Source of the DNA: Mycolicibacterium sp. S2-37
Lineage (GTDB): Bacteria > Actinomycetota > Actinomycetes > Mycobacteriales > Mycobacteriaceae
DNA length: 64,000 nucleotides
Direction: 5' to 3'
NCBI RefSeq assembly: GCF_017352375.1
Contig: NZ_JAFEVR010000006.1
Span: 124,001-188,000 of the forward strand
A model generated the notes under the pieces. The model searched no databases. It was not told the origin of the DNA and saw only the letters and a program-made list of their open reading frames with translations. The translations under genes were made by a program, and so were the position numbers. Shown in pieces: positions 46,826 through 57,223 of this stretch; the stretch's first letter is position 1; every line of letters starts with the position of its first letter.

Positions 46826-47662
46826 ATGGCGGTGGTCGTGGTCACCGATGCGTCGTCGCGGTTGTCCTCCGAGGACCTCGCGCGGTTCGACATCCGGCAG
46901 GTTCCGCTGCACGTGCTCGTCGACGGTACCGATCTGCGTGACGGAATCGACGTGCTGCCCAACGATCTTCACGCCCGTCCCCACGTCACCACGGCAGGGG
47001 CCACGCCGGCCGAACTCACCGAGGCCTACCGGCGGGCGCTCGCCGACAGTGGTGGGGACGGCGTCGTGGCCGTGCACCTGTCCGCGGCGCTGTCGAGCAC
47101 CCTGAGTTCGGCGGTCGCCGCGGCGCGGGAGTTCGGATCTGCCGTACGGGTGGTCAACTCGAGGTCGGCGGCCATGGGGGTCGGATTCGTCGCCCAGGCC
47201 GCCGCCCGCCGGGCAGCGCAGGGCGCCGACCTCGACACCGTCGAGGCCGCGGCGCGTGCGGCGGTCGGTCGCGGGCGGGCCTTCATCGTGGTGCATCGAC
47301 TGGACAATCTGCGCCGTGGCGGCCGCATCGGCTCCACCGCGTCGCGCCTGGGCACCGCGCTGTCGCTCAAACCGCTGCTACAACTCGACGTCGACGGCAG
47401 ACTGGTTCTGGCGCAACGCATCCGTACCGCATCGAAGGCCCATACCGCGTTGGTGGACCAGGTGGCCGAGGTGATCGGCGACCGTCGAGCGGCGGTGGCG
47501 GTGCACCATGTCGACAACCACGACGTCGCCGATGCGCTCGGGGCTGCGCTGACCGAGCGCCTGCCGCAGATCGAGACGCTCACCGTCACCGATATGGGTC
47601 CGGTGCTGTCCGTGCATCTCGGCGCGGGCGCGGTCGGGGTGTGCCTCAGTTTCACCGACTGA
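46826..47662 (+). CDS. DegV-family fatty-acid-binding protein
   Basis: 278 aa, 2 bp after octT. It has the DegV layout V-V-V-T-D-A-S-S-R-L at the start, T-A-G-A-T-P-A-E and S-R-S-A-A-M-G near residue 113, and a domain with F-I-V-V-H-R-L-D-N-L-R-R-G-G-R-I. DegV/FakB proteins hold a fatty acid for a kinase partner; placement beside octT suggests it delivers or binds an acyl chain. Matches Rv2417c. Confidence 0.92.
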   Translation: MAVVVVTDASSRLSSEDLARFDIRQVPLHVLVDGTDLRDGIDVLPNDLHARPHVTTAGATPAELTEAYRRALADSGGDGVVAVHLSAALSSTLSSAVAAAREFGSAVRVVNSRSAAMGVGFVAQAAARRAAQGADLDTVEAAARAAVGRGRAFIVVHRLDNLRRGGRIGSTASRLGTALSLKPLLQLDVDGRLVLAQRIRTASKAHTALVDQVAEVIGDRRAAVAVHHVDNHDVADALGAALTERLPQIETLTVTDMGPVLSVHLGAGAVGVCLSFTD

Positions 47663-47680
47663 CATCGCGCTGATTACCCC

Positions 47681-47741
47681 GTTGACTCTGCGCACAGATC
47701 GCCAAACACTGCCGGTTTCGCGATCTCAGCGCAGAGTCAAC
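47681..47741. repeat. 61-nt intergenic palindrome between convergent genes
   Basis: Outer arms GTTGACTCTGCGC / GCGCAGAGTCAAC pair perfectly over 13 bp, then after a 2x2 mismatch AGATCGC / GCGATCT pair over 7 bp, and AAAC / GTTT near the loop. Wider TACCCC / GGGGTA sequences flank it. It lies between the degV stop and the stop of the convergent oxidoreductase gene. It has no T-run. It can serve as a two-way terminator and looks like a member of a dispersed palindromic repeat family. Confidence 0.75.
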
Positions 47742-47765
47742 GATGTGGCGGGGTAGGAGGCCGCC

Positions 47766-48824
47766 TCAGGCGGTGGCGACGCGTCCGGTGACGGGCGGCA
47801 GATCCTTGAGCGTCACGATGCCCGGCGGTGCGGCGACAACTGCGGGCACCGCATTGGTCACCGGCATCGCCGTGTAGATCATGCCGAGCCCCATGAACCC
47901 CGGCTCGGTCCAATCGCGGGGCGGCAGGCAGTGCAGCACCGTGCGCATGTTGGGCAGCCCGAACACCTGGATGACGTGGCCGTGTTCGAGCGGCTTCGGT
48001 GGGGTGACGTGGTCGCCCATGGTCCAGTTGAAGCCGACGCTGACGACATTGCGGTCGCCGACCCAGCCGCGGTGGTAGCCGTAGACACCGCCGACCGTGC
48101 CCGCCGGAATCTGCATGAAGCCGAGATCGGAATCGCCGGTCGCGGTGGTGAACTCGACGTCGAAGGTCATCCGGTCGAGTTCGGCGCCGATCGCGTCGGC
48201 CATCATCGCCGCCGACTCGGCGAACACCTCGCTCTCGCGGCGCACGCTCTCGGCCAGGCCGGGTGTGTCCGGGTCCTGGGAGAAGCCCATCGCGGTCTGG
48301 GTGCCGGCCGACTCATAGGTCGAGCAGTCCACCGATTCGGTGATGCGGATCTCGTCGACGCGTTCACACGCGCCGGACAGCACCATGCCGACCATGTTCG
48401 TCATGCCGGGATGCGCGCCGCTGCCGAAGATCGTCGAATTTCCTGTCCTGCAGGCTTTCTCGATGCGGTCGATGTCCTCGGGTGACTGCTTGCCGCCGGT
48501 GATCCAGGCGGCGCTCGAGCACACGTTGACGCCGGCTTCGAGTAACCGGACCAGCTCGTCGATGTCCGGCCACAACGGGTTGTAGCAGCATGCGTCCGGT
48601 CGCGACGCGATCAGCGCATCGATGTCGTCGGTGGCGGTGACGCCGGTGGGCTCCGGCCATCCGGACAGCTCGGCCGCGTCGACGCCGACCTTCTCCGCAC
48701 CGTGGGCGTAGACGCCGACCAGCTCCATGTCGTCGCGACCGATGATCGCGTGCAGCGAGCGGCGGCCGATGTTGCCGGTCGTCCACTGGATGACGCGAAG
48801 GGGGCGGTGCGTCGATCTGGTCAC
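47766..48824 (-). CDS. NAD(P)H-dependent oxidoreductase, dihydrodipicolinate reductase-like fold
   Basis: 352 aa from the GTG at 48824, which has GAGGAGGCC seven bases upstream; a start 13 codons earlier lacks a ribosome site. It begins L-R-V-I-Q-W-T-T-G-N-I-G and later has G-S-G-A-H-P-G-M-T-N. It is a paralogue of the protein at 7652-8731 but is alone here, with no oxygenase beside it. Substrate unknown. Confidence 0.8.
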   Translation of the reverse strand: MTRSTHRPLRVIQWTTGNIGRRSLHAIIGRDDMELVGVYAHGAEKVGVDAAELSGWPEPTGVTATDDIDALIASRPDACCYNPLWPDIDELVRLLEAGVNVCSSAAWITGGKQSPEDIDRIEKACRTGNSTIFGSGAHPGMTNMVGMVLSGACERVDEIRITESVDCSTYESAGTQTAMGFSQDPDTPGLAESVRRESEVFAESAAMMADAIGAELDRMTFDVEFTTATGDSDLGFMQIPAGTVGGVYGYHRGWVGDRNVVSVGFNWTMGDHVTPPKPLEHGHVIQVFGLPNMRTVLHCLPPRDWTEPGFMGLGMIYTAMPVTNAVPAVVAAPPGIVTLKDLPPVTGRVATA

Positions 48825-48966
48825 GGGTGGCCTCCTCGCCGAGTCTGCGTGCGCAGTAGACACTATGCGCCCGGACTGTCCACAGGCGGCCGTTCATCCA
48901 CAGGCGCGTCGCTGATCCGGCATTCGCGCGGCGATTCCGACGGCCACACTGCCTACCGTCAGTCAC

Positions 48967-49800
48967 ATGCGGACCGAAGAACCGGCCGAGCGGCTCCACC
49001 GGAGACTGGGCGCCGAAGAAGAATCCGGGCACGACACCGACCGAGTGGACACCGCGCTGTCGCGCTGGTTGCCCGAAGGCGCCGACGCGTCAAGATCGTC
49101 ACGCCGCCCCGATTGGCTGACCGCGGTTCGCGCCGACCCCGGCCGCGCGGGCGCCGTCGCGCTCGCCGCGCTGGGCGCGGTCGCCGTCCTGGTGACGGTG
49201 TTCACCGTCTGGCGGGACAGTCCGCCGCCGGTGGCGTCGGCCAATCTGCCTGATGTACAGATGATCTCGTCGGCGTCAGCGTCGGCGTCGGCGGGCCCGC
49301 CACCGGCCGATGCGCAGGTCGTCGTCAGCGTCGTCGGGCTGGTGCACAAGCCGGGGCTGGTGACCCTGTCCCCGGGTGCGCGTATCGCCGATGCGATCGA
49401 GGCGGCCGGCGGCACGGCCGAGGGCGCCGACCTGATCGGGCTCAACATGGCACGCAAGCTCGCCGACGGCGAACAGATCATCGTCGGCATCGCACCGGCG
49501 CCGGGCCAGCCGCCGACGATGGGGAGCTCGACGAGCGGGCCCGCCGGAGCGGCGACTCCCGGACCAGCCCCTGCGCCGACACCGGGTCAGGCCGCCGGAG
49601 GGACGGGGGAGCCGGTCAACCTGAACACTGCCACCGTCGAGGAGCTGGACACCCTGCCCGGGGTCGGACCGGTGACGGCTGCGGCCATCGTGGCGTGGCG
49701 GGACGCCAACGGCGCCTTCAGCAGTGTCGATCAGCTCGGCGATGTGGACGGTATCGGTCCGGCGCGGCTGGCCAAACTGCGCGATCTGGTCCATGTGTGA
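48967..49800 (+). CDS. comEA: ComEA-like helix-hairpin-helix DNA-binding protein
   Basis: 277 aa. A charged cytoplasmic N-terminus of about 58 residues precedes one membrane helix (about 62-80), then an SLBB-like domain (V-V-S-V-V-G-L-V-H-K-P-G-L-V), a Pro/Ala-rich linker, and a C-terminal double helix-hairpin-helix with L-N-T-A-T-V-E-E-L-D and L-P-G-V-G-P. In competent bacteria ComEA binds DNA outside the membrane. It is co-translated with comEC (GTGA overlap). Matches Rv2415c. Confidence 0.92.
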   Translation: MRTEEPAERLHRRLGAEEESGHDTDRVDTALSRWLPEGADASRSSRRPDWLTAVRADPGRAGAVALAALGAVAVLVTVFTVWRDSPPPVASANLPDVQMISSASASASAGPPPADAQVVVSVVGLVHKPGLVTLSPGARIADAIEAAGGTAEGADLIGLNMARKLADGEQIIVGIAPAPGQPPTMGSSTSGPAGAATPGPAPAPTPGQAAGGTGEPVNLNTATVEELDTLPGVGPVTAAAIVAWRDANGAFSSVDQLGDVDGIGPARLAKLRDLVHV

Positions 49801-51371
49801 CCGCCACGGGAGACGCCCGCCGCCACCTGGATCTGCGGCTGGTGCCTGCGGCGCTGACCGGCTGGGCCGTCACCGCTGCGGGCATCATGTGGCACGGCGC
49901 AGCGCCGCTTGTGCTGCTGGGTTGCGTGGCGAGCTGCGCTGCGGTGGCGTGCTGGGCCGGCGACGAGGCGTCGGTCGGTGCGGCGCTGCGCCGGGGGGCG
50001 GGCGGGGTGCTGGCGGTCGCGGTGCTCGGCGCGGCGTTCACGGTGGCGGTGACGGTCCGCTCCCAGCAGGTGCGCGCGCACCCGATCACCATGCTGTACG
50101 GCACCGAGGCAACCGTGACCGTCACCCCCTCCGACAGCCCGCGTTCGGTCGGCGGACGTCTGATGTTCCGGGGCGCGCTACAGGAGCTCGACGGCGGCGA
50201 ATCATCCGGCCGGGTGGTCGTTTTCGCGTCGGCCTCGCGTTTCGGCGGGCTGAGCGCGGGCCGCCCGGCGACATTCCGTGCCGAGGTCAGCAGGCCCATC
50301 CGGCGCGACCTCACCGTCGCGACGCTCTCGGCGACGGGTGAGCCGACACTCGGCGCCGCACCACGGGTGCAACGGATGGCCGAGGCCGTGCGGACCGGCT
50401 ATGCCGAGGCCGCGCGCGGCGTGCTGCCCGCCGATCAGGCGGCCATGCTGCCCGCGCTGGTGCTGGGTGACACCTCCACGGTGCCCGCAACCACGGTCAG
50501 CGACTTCAGGTCGGCGGGACTGACCCACCTGACGGCGGTGTCCGGGGCCAACGTGACCATCGTGTGTGGCGCCGTGCTGCTCAGCGCCGGGCTGATCGGG
50601 CCGCGCGCGGCGGCCCTGCTGGCGGCGTGCGCGCTCGCCGCGTTCGTGATCGTGGTGCAGCCGTCGGCGAGCGTGCTGCGGGCGGCAGTGATGGGGGCTG
50701 TCACGCTGGTCGCCGTGCTGTCGCACCGGCGACGGCAGGCGATCCCGGCGCTGTCGGCCAGTGTGCTGCTGCTGTTGGTCGCCGCGCCGGAGCTGGCCGT
50801 CGATGCGGGTTTCGCCCTGTCGGTGACGGCGACCGCGGGGCTGGTGGTGATCGCCCCGGTCTGGTCGGCCCGGCTGACCGGCCGCGGATGGCCGAAACCC
50901 CTGGCCGACGCCGTCGCCGTGGCGGTGGCCGCGCAGCTCGTGACGGCGCCGCTGGTCGCCGCGATCTCGGGCACCGTCAGCCTGGTGGGGATTGCGGCCA
51001 ATCTCGCGGTGGCCGCCGTCATCCCGCCGATCACCGTGGTCGGCACCGCGGCGGCCGCACTGTGCCCGCTCTGGCCGGCGGGGGCGGGGATGCTCATCCG
51101 GTTCACCGGGCCGCAACTGTGGTGGTTGCTGCGCGTCGCGGCGTGGGCGGCCGCGGTGCCCGGGGCCGTGCTGCCGGTGCCCTCGGGTTGGACCGGGTTG
51201 GCGGCGGTGACGGTGAGCGGTGGTGTGGTCGTGGCGCTGTGGCGACGACGGTGGGTGCGGGTGACTGCGGCCTGCGCTGCGGTGTGTCTGCTGGCGTGGG
51301 CGGTGTCGGGTCACATCGACGAGGCACTGCGGGTGGCGATGTCGGCGCGGCGTGACACCATCGGCGGGTGA
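49797..51371 (+). CDS. comEC: ComEC/Rec2-family membrane channel protein, short form
   Basis: 524 aa from a GTG inside the comEA stop. It has an N-terminal OB-like domain (about 90-190) and a hydrophobic Competence domain with about ten segments, including [12 protein letters not shown]. It ends soon after the last helix and lacks the C-terminal metallo-beta-lactamase domain that degrades one DNA strand in other ComEC proteins. Same length class as Rv2414c. Whether it imports DNA is not known. Confidence 0.9.
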   Translation: MTATGDARRHLDLRLVPAALTGWAVTAAGIMWHGAAPLVLLGCVASCAAVACWAGDEASVGAALRRGAGGVLAVAVLGAAFTVAVTVRSQQVRAHPITMLYGTEATVTVTPSDSPRSVGGRLMFRGALQELDGGESSGRVVVFASASRFGGLSAGRPATFRAEVSRPIRRDLTVATLSATGEPTLGAAPRVQRMAEAVRTGYAEAARGVLPADQAAMLPALVLGDTSTVPATTVSDFRSAGLTHLTAVSGANVTIVCGAVLLSAGLIGPRAAALLAACALAAFVIVVQPSASVLRAAVMGAVTLVAVLSHRRRQAIPALSASVLLLLVAAPELAVDAGFALSVTATAGLVVIAPVWSARLTGRGWPKPLADAVAVAVAAQLVTAPLVAAISGTVSLVGIAANLAVAAVIPPITVVGTAAAALCPLWPAGAGMLIRFTGPQLWWLLRVAAWAAAVPGAVLPVPSGWTGLAAVTVSGGVVVALWRRRWVRVTAACAAVCLLAWAVSGHIDEALRVAMSARRDTIGG

Positions 51372-52330
51372 GCGGATCGGTCGATGGTCTCCATCTGGTG
51401 TTGGGAGACGAGGAACTCCTGGTCGAACGCGCGGTGGCCGATGTGCTGCGCGCGGCGCGCAAGATCGCCGGCACCGCCGACGTGCCGGTCAACCGGCTGC
51501 GGGCGGGGGAGGTGAGCACCAGCGAACTGGCCGAACTGCTGAGCCCGTCGCTGTTCTCCGACGAACGGGTGGTGGTGCTCGAAGCCGCCGCCGAGGCCGG
51601 CAAGGAGGCCGCGGCCCTGATCGCCGACGCGGCCGCCGATCTGCCGCCGGGGACGATGCTCGTGGTCGTCCACTCCGGCGGCGGCCGAGCCAAGGCGCTG
51701 GCCGATCAACTCAAGAAGCTCGGCGCCGAGGTGCATCCGTGCGCGAAGATCACCAAGGCCGCCGAGCGGGCGGATTTCGTGCGGCGGGAGTTCCGTGCGG
51801 CCAAGGTCAAGGTCTCCGACGACACCGTGACCGCGGTTCTCGATGCCGTCGGGTCCGACATCCGGGAGCTGGCCGCAGTGTGTTCGCAGCTGGTGGCCGA
51901 CACCGCCGGCGAGGTGGACGCGGCCGCGGTGCGTCGCTATCACTCGGGCCGGGCCGAGGTGAAGGGGTTCGACATCGCCGACAAGGCCGTGACCGGTGAC
52001 GTCGCGGGCGCGACGGAGGCGCTGCGCTGGGCGATGATCAGCGGGGAGCCGCTGGTCGTGCTGGCCGACGCCCTCGCCGAAGCGGTGCACACCATCGCCC
52101 GCGTCGGACCGCTCTCCGGGGACCCCTACCGGCTGGCCGGTGAGATCGGGATGCCGCCATGGCGGGTGCAGAAGGCTCAGAAGCAGGCGCGACGGTGGTC
52201 GCGGGGTTCGGTGGCCGAGGCGATGCGGCTGGTCGCGGCGCTGAACGCGGACGTCAAGGGCGCGGCGGCGGACGCCGACTACGCGCTCGAGTCAGCGGTG
52301 CGCCGCGTGGCCGAATTGGTCGGCGACTGA
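51368..52330 (+). CDS. holA: DNA polymerase III subunit delta
   Basis: 320 aa from a GTG overlapping comEC. It begins [16 protein letters not shown] and has the R-L-R-A-G-E and D-I-R-E-L-A motifs of HolA. It opens the beta clamp in the clamp loader. The comEA-comEC-holA-rpsT order is widespread. Converges on rpsT. Confidence 0.94.
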   Translation: MSGSVDGLHLVLGDEELLVERAVADVLRAARKIAGTADVPVNRLRAGEVSTSELAELLSPSLFSDERVVVLEAAAEAGKEAAALIADAAADLPPGTMLVVVHSGGGRAKALADQLKKLGAEVHPCAKITKAAERADFVRREFRAAKVKVSDDTVTAVLDAVGSDIRELAAVCSQLVADTAGEVDAAAVRRYHSGRAEVKGFDIADKAVTGDVAGATEALRWAMISGEPLVVLADALAEAVHTIARVGPLSGDPYRLAGEIGMPPWRVQKAQKQARRWSRGSVAEAMRLVAALNADVKGAAADADYALESAVRRVAELVGD

Positions 52331-52350
52331 CGACCCGTAGGCCGGACCGC

Positions 52351-52611
52351 TCAGAGCTTGTTGAGCGCGAGCGCCAGCGCCGACTTCTTGTTGGCGGCCT
52401 GGTTCTTGTGGATGACGCCCTTGCTGGCGGCCTTGTCCAACTGGCGGCTGGTGGCGGCGAGCAGCTCGGAAGCCTTGTCCTTGTCGCCGGTGTCGACGGC
52501 CTCGCGGAAGTGACGCACCGCGGTGCGCAGCGAGGACTTCACCGACTGGTTGCGGAGCCGGCGGCGCTCGTTGGTACGGATGCGCTTTTCCTGCGACTTG
52601 ATGTTGGCCAC
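52351..52611 (-). CDS. rpsT: 30S ribosomal protein S20
   Basis: 86 aa from a GTG at 52611 ([10 protein letters not shown]) with AAGGA nine bases upstream. Length and sequence, ending [11 protein letters not shown], match the mycobacterial S20. It binds 16S rRNA. It is divergent from the ATP-grasp gene. Confidence 0.97.
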   Translation of the reverse strand: MANIKSQEKRIRTNERRRLRNQSVKSSLRTAVRHFREAVDTGDKDKASELLAATSRQLDKAASKGVIHKNQAANKKSALALALNKL

Positions 52612-52693
52612 GTAGAGCTGTCCTTCGTCGTTCTCGGGGATGTGCGTGCAAAAGTCTTTCGGCCGCGCCGATGGCGGCGGGCAGCGACTGTTC

Positions 52694-52723
52694 AGGGTAC
52701 CAGCGCGGTCCCGGATCTCCCAA
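52694..52723 (-). promoter_or_regulatory. Promoter of rpsT
   Basis: On the minus strand TTGGGA (52718-52723) and TACCCT (52694-52699) are separated by 18 bp. The transcript would begin near 52687, giving a leader of about 75 nt before rpsT. Confidence 0.6.
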
Positions 52724-52775
52724 AGCGAGAGCCCCTGGCCTGCCGGAATGCACCCGGTCAGGCAAAGTGTGTGAG

Positions 52776-54437
52776 ATGACGGCCCGCACAGTGTCCACCG
52801 CAACGTCGACCGGAACTGCTCGATCGTCGCGGACGGGTACCGCCAAGACCACACGTCACGAGGGCGTCTTCGACGGCTACAACCGCGTCGGCGGCTACGA
52901 CAAGGCGTTCGATGAGATGTTCGACGCACAGGGCAACGTCCGTGGACCCTACAAGGGCATCTTCGCCGAGATGGCGCCGTCGGACGCCTCGGAGCTCGCG
53001 GCCCGCACCGAGGCCCTCGACCGCGCCTTCATCAACCAGGGCATCACGTTCTCGCTGTCGGGTAAGGAACGGCCGCTTCCGCTGGACCTGGTGCCGCGCG
53101 TCATCTCCGCCGCCGAGTGGACCCGTCTCGAGCGCGGCATCACCCAGCGCGTGCGGGCCCTGGAGATGTACCTCGACGACATCTACGGCGAGCAGGAGAT
53201 CCTGCGCGACGGCGTCATCCCGCGTCGGCTGGTGACCTCGTGTGAGCACTTCCACCGCGAGGCCGTGGGCATCGTCCCGCCCAACGGCGTGCGCATCCAC
53301 GTCGCCGGCATCGATCTGATCCGCGACGACAAGGGCGACTTCCGCGTGCTGGAGGACAACCTGCGGTCCCCGTCGGGGGTGTCGTATGTGATGGAGAACC
53401 GCCGCACGATGGCGCGCGTCTTCCCGAACCTGTTCGCCACCCACCGCGTACGGGCGGTCGGGGACTACCCCTCCCACCTGCTGCGCGCGTTGCGCAACGC
53501 GGCCGCCTCCAACGAGGCCGATCCGACGGTGGTCGTGCTGACCCCCGGCGTCTACAACTCGGCGTACTTCGAGCATTCGCTGCTGGCCCGTCAGATGGGT
53601 GTCGAGCTCGTCGAGGGGCGCGACCTGTTCTGTCGCGACAACACCGTCTACATGCGCACCACCGAGGGCGAACGTCAGGTCGACGTCATCTACCGCCGCA
53701 TCGACGACGCGTATCTCGATCCCATGCAGTTCCGCCCGGACTCGGTGCTCGGCGTCGCCGGGCTGCTCAACGCCGCACGGGCAGGCAACGTCGTGATCTC
53801 CAGCGCCGTCGGCAACGGGGTGGGTGACGACAAACTGGTCTACACCTACGTGCCGACCATCATCGAGTACTACCTCGGTGAGAAGCCGCTGCTGGCCAAC
53901 GTCGACACCTACCGCTGCTGGCTGGACGACGAGCGCGAGGAAGTGCTCGACCGGGTGGCTGAACTGGTGATCAAACCCGTCGAGGGCTCTGGCGGCTACG
54001 GCATCGTCTTCGGTCCCGACGCGTCGGGCAAGGAGCTGAACACGATCTGCAAGAAGATCCGCAGCGACCCGCGCGGCTGGATCGCCCAGCCGGTGATGCA
54101 GCTGTCCACCGTCCCGACCCAGATCGGCGACAAGCTCGCGCCGCGCCATGTCGACCTGAGACCGTTCGCGGTCAACGACGGCGACGATGTGTGGGTGCTG
54201 CCCGGCGGGCTGACCCGCGTGGCCCTGCCCGAAGGGTCGCTGGTGGTCAACTCCAGCCAGGGCGGCGGGTCCAAGGACACCTGGGTGCTGGCGTCGCGCA
54301 CGTCGGCCGCCGACCGCGAGCTCGCCGCCGCGGAAGTGGTGCGCTCGCTACCGCGCGCGACCAAAGGCGGAAAGGCCGAGAAGAACGGCGAAGCCCAGTA
54401 CACCCTGGATCAACAACAGCAACAGCAACAGCAGTGA
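52776..54437 (+). CDS. Circularly permuted ATP-grasp protein
   Basis: 553 aa from the ATG at 52776 (M-T-A-R-T-V-S-T). The first ~30 residues are Ser/Thr-rich. The body matches the circularly permuted ATP-grasp family, with [22 protein letters not shown] and [10 protein letters not shown]. Family members form peptide or amide bonds. It leads a three-gene operon with an alpha-E protein and a transglutaminase-like protein (Rv2411c-Rv2409c), a combination predicted to make and edit peptide tags. The extreme C-terminus is a run of eight glutamines. Confidence 0.9.
   Translation: MTARTVSTATSTGTARSSRTGTAKTTRHEGVFDGYNRVGGYDKAFDEMFDAQGNVRGPYKGIFAEMAPSDASELAARTEALDRAFINQGITFSLSGKERPLPLDLVPRVISAAEWTRLERGITQRVRALEMYLDDIYGEQEILRDGVIPRRLVTSCEHFHREAVGIVPPNGVRIHVAGIDLIRDDKGDFRVLEDNLRSPSGVSYVMENRRTMARVFPNLFATHRVRAVGDYPSHLLRALRNAAASNEADPTVVVLTPGVYNSAYFEHSLLARQMGVELVEGRDLFCRDNTVYMRTTEGERQVDVIYRRIDDAYLDPMQFRPDSVLGVAGLLNAARAGNVVISSAVGNGVGDDKLVYTYVPTIIEYYLGEKPLLANVDTYRCWLDDEREEVLDRVAELVIKPVEGSGGYGIVFGPDASGKELNTICKKIRSDPRGWIAQPVMQLSTVPTQIGDKLAPRHVDLRPFAVNDGDDVWVLPGGLTRVALPEGSLVVNSSQGGGSKDTWVLASRTSAADRELAAAEVVRSLPRATKGGKAEKNGEAQYTLDQQQQQQQQ
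54411..54434 (+). repeat. CAA/CAG trinucleotide run encoding Gln8
   Basis: Eight consecutive CAA or CAG codons end the ATP-grasp gene directly before TGA. Such a run may vary in length by slippage without shifting the frame. The tail follows the conserved domain, so variation should be tolerated. Confidence 0.85.
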
Positions 54438-54449
54438 GGCGGTGAACTG

Positions 54450-55424
54450 ATGCTGGCACGCAACGCCGAATCGCTCTATTGGATCGGACGCTATGTCGAA
54501 CGGGCCGACGACACTGCCCGCATCCTCGACGTCACGGTGCACCAACTGCTCGAGGACTCCAGCGTCGACCCGGACTGGGCATCGCGCACGCTGCTGCGGG
54601 TGCTCGGCATGGAGGCACCCGACCATGTCCTCGACGTGTGGTCGCTGAGCGATCGGGTGGCGTTCACCCGCGACTCGCCGGGCGGTATGTCGATCGTCGA
54701 CGCGATCTCCGCGGCCCGCGAAAATGCCCGTGGTGCACGCGAAGTCACGTCGTCTGAGATCTGGGAGTGTCTGAACACCACCTACAACGACCTGGCCGAA
54801 CGCGAACGCGCCGCCAAACGCCTCGGCCCGCACGAGTTCCTGTCCTACGTGGAGGGCCGCGCCGCGATGTTCGCCGGGCTGGCCGACTCCACGCTGTCGC
54901 GCGACGACGGCTACCGCTTCATGGTGCTGGGCCGCGCCATCGAACGGGTGGACATGACGGTGCGGTTGCTGCTCTCCCGCGTCGGCGACAGCGGGTCGTC
55001 CCCGGCGTGGGTGACGCTGCTGCGCTCCGCGGGCGCGCACGACACCTACCTGCGCACCTACCGCGGTGTGCTCGACGCAGGACGGGTCGTGGAGTTCATG
55101 CTGCTCGACCGGCTTTTTCCGCGGTCGATCTTCTATTCACTTCGGTTGGCCGAGCACAGCATCGACGAGCTGCTCAACCGTCCGCACAACCGGCTGGGCG
55201 CGACCGTGGAGGCCCAGCGCCTGCTCGGCAGGGCACGCAGTGAGCTGGAGTTCCTTCAGCCCGGGGTGCTGCTGGAATCGCTGGAGGCTCGGCTGGCGGG
55301 TCTACAGCAGACCTGTTACGACGTCAGCGAAGCGCTGGCGCTGCAGTTCTTCTATTCCGCGCCGTGGGTGGCGTGGACCGATGCCGGCCGGAACACGTCG
55401 GTGATCGAGGAAGGTGAGATCTGA
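54450..55424 (+). CDS. Alpha-E domain protein
   Basis: 324 aa, all helical. It begins L-A-R-N-A-E-S-L-Y-W-I-G-R-Y-V-E-R-A-D, the hallmark of the alpha-E family, and repeats F-M-V-L-G-R-A-I-E-R later. No catalytic residues are known. It is always found with circularly permuted ATP-grasp and transglutaminase-like genes. Matches Rv2410c. Confidence 0.92.
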   Translation: MLARNAESLYWIGRYVERADDTARILDVTVHQLLEDSSVDPDWASRTLLRVLGMEAPDHVLDVWSLSDRVAFTRDSPGGMSIVDAISAARENARGAREVTSSEIWECLNTTYNDLAERERAAKRLGPHEFLSYVEGRAAMFAGLADSTLSRDDGYRFMVLGRAIERVDMTVRLLLSRVGDSGSSPAWVTLLRSAGAHDTYLRTYRGVLDAGRVVEFMLLDRLFPRSIFYSLRLAEHSIDELLNRPHNRLGATVEAQRLLGRARSELEFLQPGVLLESLEARLAGLQQTCYDVSEALALQFFYSAPWVAWTDAGRNTSVIEEGEI

Positions 55425-56263
55425 TGTGGCGCATGCGCGTGGTGCACGCGACGGGGTACGCCTACAAGTCGCCGGTGACCGCGTCGTTCAACGAGGCTCG
55501 GCTGACGCCGCGTTCCGACGCCCGGCAGAACGTCATCCTCAATCGGATCGAGACGGCGCCCGCCACCCGGCAGTACCGTTACGTCGACTACTGGGGGACC
55601 GCGGTCACGGCCTTCGACCTGCACGCTCCGCACACCGAACTCGAGGTGACGGCGTTCTCCGTGGTGGAGACCGACGTCGATGAGCCGCCCCAGGAGCCTG
55701 TCAGCTGGGAAGACCTGCACGGCGAAGCCGTCATCGACCGGTTCGACGAGGTGCTGACGGCCACCCACTACACGCCGCAGAGCCGGCGGATCGCCCGGGT
55801 GGGGGAGCGGATCGCCAAATACAACCAGCCCCACGAAGCCGTGACCGCGGCGGCCAATTGGGTGCACAGCGAGCTGGAGTACGTGCCGGGCACCACCGGC
55901 GTGCACTCCTCGGGACTCGATGCGCACCGCGAGGGCAAGGGCGTCTGCCAGGATTTCGCTCACCTGACGCTGATCCTGTTGCGCAGCATGGGGATTCCCG
56001 CTCGGTACGTGTCGGGTTATCTGCACCCTGACCGGAACGCGACCATCGGTGACACCATCGAGGGGCAGAGTCACGCCTGGGTGCAGGCCTGGACGGGCGG
56101 GTGGTGGCACTTCGATCCCACCAACGACAAGGGGATCAACGAACAGTACGTCGGCGTGGGTGTCGGGCGGGACTACGCCGACGTGTCCCCGCTGAAGGGC
56201 ATCTACTCCGGCGAGGGGTCGACCGACCTCGACGTCGTCGTGGAGATCACCCGGCTGGCCTGA
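55424..56263 (+). CDS. Transglutaminase-like cysteine peptidase
   Basis: 279 aa; the ATG shares a base with the previous stop. An N-terminal beta domain (about 1-150) is followed by the catalytic core: Cys in [10 protein letters not shown], His in S-H-A-W-V and Asp in F-D-P-T-N-D. No signal peptide, so probably cytoplasmic. It may cut the product of the ATP-grasp enzyme. It overlaps the convergent MBL gene by 17 bp. Matches Rv2409c. Confidence 0.92.
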   Translation: MWRMRVVHATGYAYKSPVTASFNEARLTPRSDARQNVILNRIETAPATRQYRYVDYWGTAVTAFDLHAPHTELEVTAFSVVETDVDEPPQEPVSWEDLHGEAVIDRFDEVLTATHYTPQSRRIARVGERIAKYNQPHEAVTAAANWVHSELEYVPGTTGVHSSGLDAHREGKGVCQDFAHLTLILLRSMGIPARYVSGYLHPDRNATIGDTIEGQSHAWVQAWTGGWWHFDPTNDKGINEQYVGVGVGRDYADVSPLKGIYSGEGSTDLDVVVEITRLA

Positions 56264-57104
56264 CCGACACGCCGGGGTGCACCTCCACCCGGTGCAGGTC
56301 GTCGCCCAGCTCGATCTGGCGCGGGAATACCGTCGCGGCCAGGGCCCGCCAATCCTCCTCCTGTCCGGGTGCGATCGCGGGCACGTAGTGCGTCAGCACG
56401 AGGATGCCCACCCCGGCGCGCTCGGCGGTGGCGGCCGCCTGCTCCACCGAGGAGTGGTAGTCACAGATGTCCCGGATCCGCTGCTGCGGCAGAATTTCGA
56501 CGACATCCCGGCGAATCACGGTGTGCACCAACGCCCCTGCGCCGTGCGCCAGCGCGTCGAGGCTCTCGCACGGCACGGTGTCCCCGGCCAGCACCACCGA
56601 GGCGTCCGCGTGTTCGATACGGAATCCGATGGTGGGCGCGACGGGACGGTGATCGGTCGGCGCCACCACGATCCGAACCCCGTCACGGTCCCACACCGTG
56701 CCCTCGGTGACCTCCCGGACGTCGATCGCCGGCGGTGCGGTCAGATCCGCGTGATGGGCGATCCGGTAGCCGATGTCATGCCCGAACGCCCTGAGTGTGG
56801 CCTCGACCACCTCGGCGGTCCCCGGTGGGCCGATGATCGGCAACGGCACCTGTTCGGTGAAGGTCGACACCCAGCGGGTGATCAGCGTGTCGCCGAGGTC
56901 GGCGATGTGATCGCTGTGCAGGTGCGTGATCAGCAGCGCGGTCAGACCGTTCGCGGGCGCACCCGCCGCGGCCATCCGCTGCTGTACGCCGCGGCCACAG
57001 TCGGCGAGAAACATCTGCCCGCCGGCGCGTACCAAGGTCGATGGACCGGCCCGCCGCGGATCGGGGATCGGGCTGCCGGTGCCCAGCAGGGTCACTTCGA
57101 TCAT
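56247..57104 (-). CDS. RNase Z-like metallo-beta-lactamase-fold protein
   Basis: 285 aa. The metal motif [10 protein letters not shown] lies near residue 60; further ligands are in A-G-D-T-V-P and L-T-H-Y-V-P. It begins [11 protein letters not shown]. This is the RNase Z / arylsulfatase branch; the position matches Rv2407, a 3'-tRNase candidate. The long flexible arm of true RNase Z is not evident, so substrate is open. Confidence 0.82.
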   Translation of the reverse strand: MIEVTLLGTGSPIPDPRRAGPSTLVRAGGQMFLADCGRGVQQRMAAAGAPANGLTALLITHLHSDHIADLGDTLITRWVSTFTEQVPLPIIGPPGTAEVVEATLRAFGHDIGYRIAHHADLTAPPAIDVREVTEGTVWDRDGVRIVVAPTDHRPVAPTIGFRIEHADASVVLAGDTVPCESLDALAHGAGALVHTVIRRDVVEILPQQRIRDICDYHSSVEQAAATAERAGVGILVLTHYVPAIAPGQEEDWRALAATVFPRQIELGDDLHRVEVHPGVSVRPAG

Positions 57105-57196
57105 GTGCCATACCTAGCCCACGGCCCGCCCGATCGGGGCGGATTGAGCGCGATTTGCGCTTCGGTACCGATTACGGCCGCCGCGACCTAACCTGT

Positions 57197-57212
57197 TGTG
57201 ACCGGAGTCACA
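57197..57212. promoter_or_regulatory. Full-consensus CRP site upstream of the CBS-domain gene
   Basis: TGTGA-CCGGAG-TCACA matches the CRP consensus TGTGA-N6-TCACA at all ten fixed bases. It ends 11 bases before the ATG at 57224, and the GGGAGGG ribosome site lies between. A site this close to the start more likely represses than activates. Confidence 0.75.
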
Positions 57213-57223
57213 CGGGAGGGTCC

